A DNA stretch of 64,000 nt, from assembly GCA_964057225.1 (NCBI GenBank), contig CAXKVF010000087.1, positions 162,936 through 226,935 on the forward strand. Direction: 5' to 3'. Below the pieces are notes generated by a model, which saw only the letters and a list, made by a program, of their open reading frames with translations, was not told where the DNA came from and searched no databases. The position numbers were made by a program, and so were the translations under genes. The stretch comes from Auanema rhodensis (lineage: Eukaryota; Nematoda; Chromadorea; Rhabditida; Rhabditidae). Positions 51,745-63,854 of the stretch are shown here, piece after piece; within the stretch, counting starts at the first letter, position 1; every line of letters starts with the position of its first letter.

Positions 51745-52624
51745 GTAACCATGACTTTGAAATTTACGTGAACTTTAATTTATGCTAATTAAATGTACAC
51801 GTGATGTGCACTTGGTATGTAACTCGCTTCACGTGAAAGATAAAGAGATGCGGTTTTCAAAATTAGATTCCCCATGTCCATATTAGTCTAAAAACAAATT
51901 TTTATTGATATTGCTTCATGGTAACCATGACTTTGAAATTTACGTGAACTTTAATTTATGCTAATTAAATGTACACGTGATGTGCACTTGGTATGTAACT
52001 CGCTTCACGTGAAAGATAAAGAGATGCGGTTTTCAAAATTAGATTCCCCATGTCCATATTAGTCTAAAAACAAATTTTTATTGATATTGCTTCATGGTAA
52101 CCATGACTTTGAAATTTACGTGAACTTTAATTTATGCTAATTAAATGTACACGTGATGTGCACTTGGTATGTAACTCGCTTCACGTGAAAGATAAAGAGA
52201 TGCGGTTTTCAAAATTAGATTCCCCATGTCCATATTAGTCTAAAAACAAATTTTTATTGATATTGGTTCATGGTAACCATGACTTTGAATTTTACGTGAA
52301 CTTTAATTTATGCTAATTAATTGTACACGTGATGTGCACTTGGTATTTAACTCGCTTCACGTGAAAGATAAAGAGATGCGGTTTTCAAAATTAGATTCCC
52401 CATGTACATATTAGTCTAAAAACAAATTTTTATTGATATTGGTTCATGGTAACCATGACTTTGAAATTTACGTGAACTTTAATTAATGCTAATTAAATGT
52501 ACACGTGATGTGCACTTGGTATGTAACTCGCTTCACGTGAAAGATAAAGAGATGCGGTTTTCAAAATTAGATTCCCCATGTCCATATTAGTCTAAAAACA
52601 AATTTTTATTGATATTGGTGCATG
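51745..52624 (+). repeat. Unit Y', five-monomer version of Y
   Basis: Runs GCTT; GCTT; GGTT; the 18T/49T/134A monomer (52273) GGTT; 37A GGTG. It lacks the first GGTG monomer of Y and ends with a different junction. A private GTATTTAAC lies near 52349. It shows Y is interspersed with X rather than confined to one block. Confidence 0.8.
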
Positions 52625-53152
52625 GTAACCATGACTTTGAAATTTACGTGAACTTTAATTTATGCTAATTAAATGTACACGTGATGTGCACTTGGTATGT
52701 AACTCGCTTCACGTGAAAGATAAAGAGATGCGGTTTTCAAAATTAGATTCCCCATGTACATATTAGTCTAAAAACAAATTTTTATTGATATTGCTTCATG
52801 GTAACCATGACTTTGAAATTTACGTGAACTTTAATTAATGCTAATTAAATGTACACGTGATGTGCACTTGGTATGTAACTCGCTTCACGTGAAAGATAAA
52901 GAGATGCGGTTTTCAAAATTAGATTCCCCATGTCCATATTAGTCTAAAAACAAATTTTTATTGATATTGGTGCATGGTAACCATGACTTTGAAATTTACG
53001 TGAACTTTAATTTATGCTAATTAAATGTACACGTGATGTGCACTTGGTATGTAACTCGCTTCACGTGAAAGATAAAGAGATGCGGTTTTCAAAATTAGAT
53101 TCCCCATGTACATATTAGTCTAAAAACAAATTTTTATTGATATTGCTTCATG
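52449..53152 (+). repeat. Two-monomer higher-order repeat, two copies (352 bp)
   Basis: A 37A monomer ending GGTG followed by a 134A monomer (CATGTACAT) ending GCTT occurs at 52449-52800 and again at 52801-53152. The first 37A monomer is shared with the end of unit Y', so the dimer seems to have grown from its tail. Confidence 0.85.
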
Positions 53153-53328
53153 GTAACCATGACTTTGAAATTTACGTGAACTTTAATTTATGCTAATTAA
53201 ATGTACACGTGATGTGCACTTGGTATGTAACTCGCTTCACGTGAAAGATAAAGAGATGCGGTTTTCAAAATTAGATTCCCCATGTCCATATTAGTCTAAA
53301 AACAAATTTTTATTGATATTGCTTCATG

Positions 53329-53503
53329 GTAACCATGACTTTGAAATTTACGTGAACTTTAATTTATGCTAATTAAATGTACACGTATGTGCACTTGGTA
53401 TGTAACTCGCTTCACGTGAAAGATAAAGAGATGCGGTTTTCAAAATTAGATTCCCCATGTCCATATTAGTCTAAAAACAAATTTTTATTGATATTGGTGC
53501 ATG
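53329..53503 (+). repeat. 175-bp monomer, 1-bp deletion in the first CACGTG
   Basis: CACGTGATGTG reads CACGTATGTG: the G at position 59 is missing between bases 53386 and 53387. This is the first change of register in the array, after 303 monomers of exactly 176 bp. It destroys one G-box core. Confidence 0.95.
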
Positions 53504-54383
53504 GTAACCATGACTTTGAAATTTACGTGAACTTTAATTTATGCTAATTAAATGTACACGTGATGTGCACTTGGTATGTAACTCGCTTCACGTGAAAGAT
53601 AAAGAGATGCGGTTTTCAAAATTAGATTCCCCATGTCCATATTAGTCTCAAAACAAATTTTTATTGATATTGGTTCATGGTAACCATGACTTTGAAATTT
53701 ACGTGAACTTTAATTTATGCTAATTAAATGTACACGTGATGTGCACTTGGTATGTAACTCGCTTCACGTGAAAGATAAAGAGATGCGGTTTTCAAAATTA
53801 GATTCCCCATGTCCATATTAGTCTAAAAACAAATTTTTATTGATATTGGTGCATGGTAACCATGACTTTGAAATTTACGTGAACTTTAATTTATTCTAAT
53901 TAAATGTACACGTGATGTGCACTTGGTATGTAACTCGCTTCACGTGAAAGATAAAGAGATGCGGTTTTCAAAATTAGATTCCCCATGTCCATATTAGTCT
54001 AAAAACAAATTTTTATTGATATTGGTGCATGGTAACCATGACTTTGAAATTTACGTGAACTTTAATTTATGCTAATTAAATGTACACGTGATGTGCACTT
54101 GGTATGTAACTCGCTTCACGTGAAAGATAAAGAGATGCGGTTTTCAAAATTAGATTCCCCATGTCCATATTAGTCTAAAAACAAATTTTTATTGATATTG
54201 GTTCATGGTAACCATGACTTTGAAATTTACGTGAACTTTAATTTATGCTAATTAAATGTACACGTGATGTGCACTTGGTATGTAACTCGCTTCACGTGAA
54301 AGATAAAGAGATGCGGTTTTCAAAATTAGATTCCCCATGTCCATATTAGTCTAAAAACAAATTTTTATTGATATTGGTTCATG
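53504..54383 (+). repeat. Five 176-bp monomers between the two 1-bp deletions
   Basis: Includes a 146C monomer (TCTCAAAAC near 53647), the same rare change seen at 36226 and 37458, and a TATTCTAAT change near 53893. Junctions are GGTT or GGTG. Confidence 0.8.
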
Positions 54384-54558
54384 GTAACCATGACTTTGAA
54401 TTTACGTGAACTTTAATTTATGCTAATTAAATGTACACGTGATGTGCACTTGGTATGTAACTCGCTTCACGTGAAAGATAAAGAAATGCGGTTTTCAAAA
54501 TTAGATTCCCCATGTCCATATTAGTCTAAAAACAAATTTTTATTGATATTGGTTCATG
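54384..54558 (+). repeat. 175-bp monomer, 1-bp deletion in the 15-22 AT run
   Basis: GAAATTTACG or GAATTTTACG is reduced to GAATTTACG at about 54398-54406. The monomer also carries 103A (GAAATGCGG), and elsewhere 103A usually goes with 18T. The likely parent is therefore the 18T form that lost one T from its T4 run by slippage. Confidence 0.92.
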
Positions 54559-56670
54559 GTAACCATGACTTTGAAATTTACGTGAACTTTAATTTATGCT
54601 AATTAAATGTACACGTGATGTGCACTTGGTATGTAACTCGCTTCACGTGAAAGATAAAGAGATGCGGTTTTCAAAATTAGATTCCCCATGTCCATATTAG
54701 TCTAAAAACAAATTTTTATTGATATTGGTTCATGGTAACCATGACTTTGAAATTTACGTGAACTTTAATTTATGCTAATTAAATGTACACGTGATGTGCA
54801 CTTGGTATGTAACTCGCTTCACGTGAAAGATAAAGAGATGCGGTTTTCAAAATTAGATTCCCCATGTCCATATTAGTCTAAAAACAAATTTTTATCGATA
54901 TTGCTTCATGGTAACCATGACTTTGAAATTTACGTGAACTTTAATTTATGCTAATTAAATGTACACGTGATGTGCACTTGGTATGTAACTCGCTTCACGT
55001 GAAAGTTAAAGAGATGCGGTTTTCAAAATTAGATTCCCCATGTCCATATTAGTCTAAAAACAAATTTTTATTGATATTGGTTCATGGTAACCATGACTTT
55101 GAAATTTACGTGAACTTTAATTTATGCTAATTAAATGTACACGTGATGTGCACTTGGTATGTAACTCGCTTCACGTGAAAGATAAAGAAATGCGGTTTTC
55201 AAAATTAGATTCCCCATGTCCATATTAGTCTAAAAACAAATTTTTATTGATATTGGTTCATGGTAACCATGACTTTGAAATTTACGTGAACTTTAATTTA
55301 TGCTAATTAAATGTACACGTGATGTGCACTTGGTATGTAACTCGCTTCACGTGAAAGATAAAGAGATGCGGTTTTCAAAATTAGATTCCCCATGTCCATA
55401 TTAGTCTAAAAACAAATTTTTATTGATATTGCTTCATGGTAACCATGACTTTGAAATTTACGTGAACTTTAATTTATGCTAATTAAATGTACACGTGATG
55501 TGCACTTGGTATGTAACTCGCTTCACGTGAAAGATAAAGAGATGCGGTTTTCAAAATTAGATTCCCCATGTCCATATTAGTCTAAAAACAAATTTTTATT
55601 GATATTGGTTCATGGTAACCATGACTTTGAATTTTACGTGAACTTTAATTTATGCTAATTAAATGTACACGTGATGTGCACTTGGTATGTAACTCGCTTC
55701 ACGTGAAAGATAAAGAAATGCGGTTTTCAAAATTAGATTCCCCATGTCCATATTAGTCTAAAAACAAATTTTTATTGATATTGGTTCATGGTAACCATGA
55801 CTTTGAAATTTACGTGAACTTTAATTTATGCTAATTAAATGTACACGTGATGTGCACTTGGTATGTAACTCGCTTCACGTGAAAGATAAAGAGATGCGGT
55901 TTTCAAAATTAGATTCCCCATGTCCATATTAGTCTAAAAACAAATTTTTATTGATATTGCTTCATGGTAACCATGACTTTGAAATTTACGTGAACTTTAA
56001 TTTATGCTAATTAAATGTACACGTGATGTGCACTTGGTATGTAACTCGCTTCACGTGAAAGATAAAGAGATGCGGTTTTCAAAATTAGATTCCCCATGTC
56101 CATATTAGTCTAAAAACAAATTTTTATTGATATTGGTGCATGGTAACCATGACTTTGAAATTTACGTGAACTTTAATTTATGCTAATTAAATGTACACGT
56201 GATGTGCACTTGGTATGTAACTCGCTTCACGTGAAAGATAAAGAGATGCGGTTTTCAAAATTAGATTCCCCATGTCCATATTAGTCTAAAAACAAATTTT
56301 TATTGATATTGCTTCATGGTAACCATGACTTTGAAATTTACGTGAACTTTAATTTATGCTAATTAAATGTACACGTGATGTGCACTTGGTATGTAACTCG
56401 CTTCACGTGAAAGATAAAGAGATGCGGTTTTCAAAATTAGATTCCCCATGTCCATATTAGTCTAAAAACAAATTTTTATTGATATTGGTTCATGGTAACC
56501 ATGACTTTGAAATTTACGTGAACTTTAATTTATGCTAATTAAATGTACACGTGATGTGCACTTGGTATGTAACTCGCTTCACGTGAAAGATAAAGAGATG
56601 CGGTTTTCAAAATTAGATTCCCCATGTCCATATTAGTCTAAAAACAAATTTTTATTGATATTGCTTCATG
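54559..56670 (+). repeat. Twelve near-consensus monomers
   Basis: Regular 176-bp spacing in the shifted register. Private changes: TTATCGATA near 54895 and AAAGTTAAAG near 55006. 103A occurs in the monomer starting at 55087 and 18T+103A in the one at 55615. No higher-order repeat period is obvious. Confidence 0.75.
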
Positions 56671-59600
56671 GTAACCATGACTTTGAAATTTACGTGAACT
56701 TTAATTTATGCTAATTAAATGTACACGTGATGTGCACTTGGTATGTAACTCGCTTCACGTGAAAGATAAAGAGATGCGGTTTTCAAAATTAGATTCCCCA
56801 TGTCCATATTAGTCTAAAAACAAATTTTTATTGATATTGGTTCATGGTAACCATGACTTTGAAATTTACGTGAACTTTAATTTATGCTAATTAAATGTAC
56901 ACGTGATGTGCACTTGGTATGTAACTCGCTTCACGTGAAAGATAAAGAGATGCGGTTTTCAAAATTAGATTCCCCATGTCCATATTAGTCTAAAAACAAA
57001 TTTTTATTGATATTGCTTCATGGTAACCATGACTTTGAAATTTACGTGAACTTTAATTTATGCTAATTAAATGTACACGTGATGTGCACTTGGTATGTAA
57101 CTCGCTTCACGTGAAAGATAAAGAGATGCGGTTTTCAAAATTAGATTCCCCATGTCCATATTAGTCTAAAAACAAATTTTTATTGATATTGGTTCATGGT
57201 AACCATGACTTTGAATTTTACGTGAACTTTAATTTATGCTAATTAAATGTACACGTGATGTGCACTTGGTATGTAACTCGCTTCACGTGAAAGATAAAGA
57301 GATGCGGTTTTCAAAATTAGATTCCCCCTGTCCATATTAGTCTAAAAACAAATTTTTATTGATATTGCTTCATGGTAACCATGACTTTGAAATTTACGTG
57401 AACTTTAATTTATGCTAATTAAATGTACACGTGATGTGCACTTGGTATGTAACTCGCTTCACGTGAAAGATAAAGAGATGCGGTTTTCAAAATTAGATTC
57501 CCCCTGTCCATATTAGTCTAAAAACAAATTTTTATTGATATTGCTTCATGGTAACCATGACTTTGAAATTTACGTGAACTTTAATTTATGCTAATTAAAT
57601 GTACACGTGATGTGCACTTGGTATGTAACTCGCTTCACGTGAAAGATAAAGAGATGCGGTTTTCAAAATTAGATTCCCCATGTCCATATTAGTCTAAAAA
57701 CAAATTTTTATTGATATTGCTTCATGGTAACCATGACTTTGAAATTTACGTGAACTTTAATTTATGCTAATTAAATGTACACGTGATGTGCACTTGGTAT
57801 GTAACTCGCTTCACGTGAAAGATAAAGAGATGCGGTTTTCAAAATTAGATTCCCCATGTCCATATTAGTCTAAAAACAAATTTTTATTGATATTGGTGCA
57901 TGGTAACCATGACTTTGAAATTTACGTGAACTTTAATTTATGCTAATTAAATGTACACGTGATGTGCACTTGGTATGTAACTCGCTTCACGTGAAAGATA
58001 AAGAGATGCGGTTTTCAAAATTAGATTCCCCATGTCCATATTAGTCTAAAAACAAATTTTTATTGATATTGCTTCATGGTAACCATGACTTTGAAATTTA
58101 CGTGAACTTTAATTTATGCTAATTAAATGTACACGTGATGTGCACTTGGTATGTAACTCGCTTCACGTGAAAGATAAAGAGATGCGGTTTTCAAAATTAG
58201 ATTCCCCATGTCCATATTAGTCTAAAAACAAATTTTTATTGATATTGCTTCATGGTAACCATGACTTTGAAATTTACGTGAACTTTAATTTATGCTAATT
58301 AAATGTACACGTGATGTGCACTTGGTATGTAACTCGCTTCACGTGAAAGATAAAGAGATGCGGTTTTCAAAATTAGATTCCCCATGTCCATATTAGTCTA
58401 AAAACAAATTTTTATTGATATTGGTTCATGGTAACCATGACTTTGAAATTTACGTGAACTTTAATTTATGCTAATTAAATGTACACGTGATGTGCACTTG
58501 GTATGTAACTCGCTTCACTTGAAAGATAAAGAGATGCGGTTTTCAAAATTAGATTCCCCATGTCCATATTAGTCTAAAAACAAATTTTTATTGATATTGG
58601 TTCATGGTAACCATGACTTTGAAATTTACGTGAACTTTAATTTATGCTAATTAAATGTACACGTGATGTGCACTTGGTATGTAACTCGCTTCACGTGAAA
58701 GATAAAGAGATGCGGTTTTCAAAATTAGATTCCCCATGTCCATATTAGTCTAAAAACAAATTTTTATTGATATTGCTTCATGGTAACCATGACTTTGAAA
58801 TTTACGTGAACTTTAATTTATGCTAATTAAATGTACACGTGATGTGCACTTGGTATGTAACTCGCTTCACGTGAAAGATAAAGAGATGCGGTTTTCAAAA
58901 TTAGATTCCCCATGTCCATATTAGTCTAAAAACAAATTTTTATTGATATTGGTTCATGGTAACCATGACTTTGAATTTTACGTGAACTTTAATTTATGCT
59001 AATTAAATGTACACGTGATGTGCACTTGGTATGTAACTCGCTTCACGTGAAAGATAAAGAGATGCGGTTTTCAAAATTAGATTCCCCCTGTCCATATTAG
59101 TCTAAAAACAAATTTTTATTGATATTGCTTCATGGTAACCATGACTTTGAAATTTACGTGAACTTTAATTTATGCTAATTAAATGTACACGTGATGTGCA
59201 CTTGGTATGTAACTCGCTTCACGTGAAAGATAAAGAGATGCGGTTTTCAAAATTAGATTCCCCCTGTCCATATTAGTCTAAAAACAAATTTTTATTGATA
59301 TTGCTTCATGGTAACCATGACTTTGAAATTTACGTGAACTTTAATTTATGCTAATTAAATGTACACGTGATGTGCACTTGGTATGTAACTCGCTTCACGT
59401 GAAAGATAAAGAGATGCGGTTTTCAAAATTAGATTCCCCATGTCCATATTAGTCTAAAAACAAATTTTTATTGATATTGCTTCATGGTAACCATGACTTT
59501 GAAATTTACGTGAACTTTAATTTATGCTAATTAAATGTACACGTGATGTGCACTTGGTATGTAACTCGCTTCACGTGAAAGATAAAGAGATGCGGTTTTC

Positions 59601-60190
59601 AAAATTAGATTCCCCATGTCCATATTAGTCTAAAAACAAATTTTTATTGATATTGGTGCATGGTAACCATGACTTTGAAATTTACGTGAACTTTAATTTA
59701 TGCTAATTAAATGTACACGTGATGTGCACTTGGTATGTAACTCGCTTCACGTGAAAGATAAAGAGATGCGGTTTTCAAAATTAGATTCCCCATGTCCATA
59801 TTAGTCTAAAAACAAATTTTTATTGATATTGCTTCATGGTAACCATGACTTTGAAATTTACGTGAACTTTAATTTATGCTAATTAAATGTACACGTGATG
59901 TGCACTTGGTATGTAACTCGCTTCACGTGAAAGATAAAGAGATGCGGTTTTCAAAATTAGATTCCCCATGTCCATATTAGTCTAAAAACAAATTTTTATT
60001 GATATTGCTTCATGGTAACCATGACTTTGAAATTTACGTGAACTTTAATTTATGCTAATTAAATGTACACGTGATGTGCACTTGGTATGTAACTCGCTTC
60101 ACGTGAAAGATAAAGAGATGCGGTTTTCAAAATTAGATTCCCCATGTCCATATTAGTCTAAAAACAAATTTTTATTGATATTGCTTCATG
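56671..60190 (+). repeat. Ten-monomer tandem duplication, two copies (1760 bp)
   Basis: Copies 56671-58430 and 58431-60190. Both have 18T+130C in the fourth monomer (57199, 58959), 130C in the fifth (57375, 59135), a single GGTG junction in the seventh and the same order for nine of ten junctions. The last junction differs (GGTT against GCTT). One private change, CACTTG for CACGTG at 58519, marks copy 2. Confidence 0.9.
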
Positions 60191-62478
60191 GTAACCATGA
60201 CTTTGAAATTTACGTGAACTTTAATTTATGCTAATTAAATGTACACGTGATGTGCACTTGGTATGTAACTCGCTTCACGTGAAAGATAAAGAGATGCGGT
60301 TTTCAAAATTAGATTCCCCATGTCCATATTAGTCTAAAAACAAATTTTTATTGATATTGGTTCATGGTAACCATGACTTTGAATTTTACGTGAACTTTAA
60401 TTTATGCTAATTAAATGTACACGTGATGTGCACTTGGTATGTAACTCGCTTCACGTGAAAGATAAAGAAATGCGGTTTTCAAAATTAGATTCCCCATGTC
60501 CATATTAGTCTAAAAACAAATTTTTATTGATATTGGTTCATGGTAACCATGACTTTGAAATTTACGTGAACTTTAATTTATGCTAATTAAATGTACACGT
60601 GATGTGCACTTGGTATGTAACTCGCTTCACGTGAAAGATAAAGAGATGCGGTTTTCAAAATTAGATTCCCCATGTCCATATTAGTCTAAAAACAAATTTT
60701 TATTGATATTGCTTCATGGTAACCATGACTTTGAAATTTACGTGAACTTTAATTTATGCTAATTAAATGTACACGTGATGTGCACTTGGTATGTAACTCG
60801 CTTCACGTGAAAGATAAAGAGATGCGGTTTTCAAAATTAGATTCCCCATGTCCATATTAGTCTAAAAACAAATTTTTATTGATATTGGTTCATGGTAACC
60901 ATGACTTTGAATTTTACGTGAACTTTAATTTATGCTAATTAAATGTACACGTGATGTGCACTTGGTATGTAACTCGCTTCACGTGAAAGATAAAGAGATG
61001 TGGTTTTCAAAATTAGATTCCCCATGTCCATATTAGTCTAAAAACAAATTTTTATTGATATTGGTGCATGGTAACCATGACTTTGAAATTTACGTGAACT
61101 TTAATTTATGCTAATTAAATGTACACGTGATGTGCACTTGGTATGTAACTCGCTTCACGTGAAAGATAAAGAGATGCGGTTTTCAAAATTAGATTCCCCA
61201 TGTCCATATTAGTCTAAAAACAAATTTTTATTGATATTGGTGCATGGTAACCATGACTTTGAAATTTACGTGAACTTTAATTTATGCTAATTAAATGTAC
61301 ACGTGATGTGCACTTGGTATGTAACTCGCTTCACGTGAAAGATAAAGAGATGCGGTTTTCAAAATTAGATTCCCCATGTCCATATTAGTCTAAAAACAAA
61401 TTTTTATTGATATTGGTGCATGGTAACCATGACTTTGAAATTTACGTGAACTTTAATTTATGCTAATTAAATGTACACGTGATGTGCACTTGGTATGTAA
61501 CTCGCTTCACGTGAAAGATAAAGAGATGCGGTTTTCAAAATTAGATTCCCCATGTCCATATTAGTCTAAAAACAAATTTTTATTGATATTGGTGCATGGT
61601 AACCATGACTTTGAAATTTACGTGAACTTTAATTTATGCTAATTAAATGTACACGTGATGTGCACTTGGTATGTAACTCGCTTCACGTGAAAGATAAAGA
61701 GATGCGGTTTTCAAAATTAGATTCCCCATGTCCATATTAGTCTAAAAACAAATTTTTATTGATATTGGTGCATGGTAACCATGACTTTGAAATTTACGTG
61801 AACTTTAATTTATGCTAATTAAATGTACACGTGATGTGCACTTGGTATGTAACTCGCTTCACGTGAAAGATAAAGAGATGCGGTTTTCAAAATTAGATTC
61901 CCCATGTCCATATTAGTCTAAAAACAAATTTTTATTGATATTGGTTCATGGTAACCATGACTTTGAAATTTACGTGAACTTTAATTTATGCTAATTAAAT
62001 GTACACGTGATGTGCACTTGGTATGTAACTCGCTTCACGTGAAAGATAAAGAGATGCGGTTTTCAAAATTAGATTCCCCATGTCCATATTAGTCTAAAAA
62101 CAAATTTTTATTGATATTGGTGCATGGTAACCATGACTTTGAAATTTACGTGAACTTTAATTTATGCTAATTAAATGTACACGTGATGTGCACTTGGTAT
62201 GTAACTCGCTTCACGTGAAAGATAAAGAGATGCGGTTTTCAAAATTAGATTCCCCATGTCCATATTAGTCTAAAAACAAATTTTTATTGATATTGGTGCA
62301 TGGTAACCATGACTTTGAAATTTACGTGAACTTTAATTTATGCTAATTAAATGTACACGTGATGTGCACTTGGTATGTAACTCGCTTCACGTGAAAGATA
62401 AAGAGATGCGGTTTTCAAAATTAGATTCCCCATGTCCATATTAGTCTAAAAACATATTTTTATTGATATTGGTGCATG
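60191..62478 (+). repeat. Satellite run passing into GGTG-dominated monomers
   Basis: The monomers starting at 60367 (18T+103A) and 60895 (18T) are the last of the 18T classes common upstream. From about 61070 nearly every junction is GGTG and monomers are close to consensus, suggesting a locally amplified GGTG subtype. One CpG loss, GATGTGG, occurs near 61000, and ACATATTTT near 62453. Confidence 0.7.
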
Positions 62479-62622
62479 GTAACCATGACTTTGAAATTTA
62501 CGTGAACTTTAATTTATGCTAATTAAATGTACACGTGAAAGATAAAGAGATGCGGTTTTCAAAATTATATTCCCCATGTCCATATTAGTCTAAAAACAAA
62601 TTAGTATTGATATTGGTTCATG
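62479..62622 (+). repeat. 144-bp monomer with 32-bp internal deletion
   Basis: The sequence passes from TACACGTGA straight to AAGATAAAG, removing 32 bp. In the intact monomer the 7-bp word CACGTGA occurs at 54-60 and 86-92, exactly 32 bp apart. One copy remains at 62532-62538, so the deletion occurred between these direct repeats. The monomer also has ATTATATT (122T, 62568) and TTAGTATT (two adjacent changes at 62603-62604), making it the most divergent in the window. Confidence 0.97.
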
Positions 62623-63854
62623 GTAACCATGACTTTGAAATTTACGTGAACTTTAATTTATGCTAATTAAATGTACACGTGATGTGCACTTGGTATGTAA
62701 CTCGCTTCACGTGAAAGATAAAGAGATGCGGTTTTCAAAATTAGATTCCCCATGTCCATATTAGTCTAAAAACAAATTTTTATTGATATTGGTGCATGGT
62801 AACCATGACTTTGAAATTTACGTGAACTTTAATTTATGCTAATTAAATGTACACGTGATGTGCACTTGGTATGTAACTCGCTTCACGTGAAAGATAAAGA
62901 GATGCGGTTTTCAAAATTAGATTTCCCATGTCCATATTAGTCTAAAAACAAATTTTTATTGATATTGGTGCATGGTAACCATGACTTTGAATTTTACGTG
63001 AACTTTAATTTATGCTAATTAAATGTACACGTGATGTGCACTTGGTATGTAACTCGCTTCACGTGAAAGATAAAGAGATGCGGTTTTCAAAATTAGATTC
63101 CCCATGTCCATATTAGTCTAAAAACAAATTTTTATTGATATTGGTGCATGGTAATCATGACTTTGAAATTTACGTGAACTTTAATTTATGCTAATTAAAT
63201 GTACACGTGATGTGCACTTGGTATGTAACTCGCTTCACGTGAAAGATAAAGAGATGCGGTTTTCAAAATTAGATTCCCCATGTCCATATTAGTCTAAAAA
63301 CAAATTTTTATTGATATTGGTGCATGGTAGCCATGACTTTGAAATTTACGTGAACTTTAATTTATGCTAATTAAATGTACACGTGATGTGCACTTGGTAT
63401 GTAACTCGCTTCACGTGAAAGATAAAGAGATGCGGTTTTCAAAATTAGATTCCCCATGTCCATATTAGTCTAAATACAAATTTTTATTGATATTGGTGCA
63501 TGGTAACCATGACTTTGAAATTTACGTGAACTTTAATTTATGCTAATTAAATGTACACGTGATGTGCACTTGGTATGTAACTCGCTTCACGTGAAAGATA
63601 AAGAGATGCGGTTTTCAAAATTAGATTCCCCATGTCCATATTAGTCTAAAAACAAATTTTTATTGATATTGGTTCATGGTAACCATGACTTTGAAATTTA
63701 CGTGAACTTTAATTTATGCTAATTAAATGTACACGTGATGTGCACTTGGTATGTAACTCGCTTCACGTGAAAGATAAAGAGATGCGGTTTTCAAAATTAG
63801 ATTCCCCATGTCCATATTAGTCTAAAAACAAATTTTTATTGATATTGGTGCATG
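62623..63854 (+). repeat. Seven monomers with raised private variation
   Basis: Regular 176-bp spacing. Singletons include ATTTCCC near 62923, 18T with a GGTG neighbour near 62992, GTAATC at 63154, GTAGCC at 63330 and CTAAATAC near 63475. Two of these break the junction hairpin, which is nearly invariant elsewhere. Confidence 0.8.
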
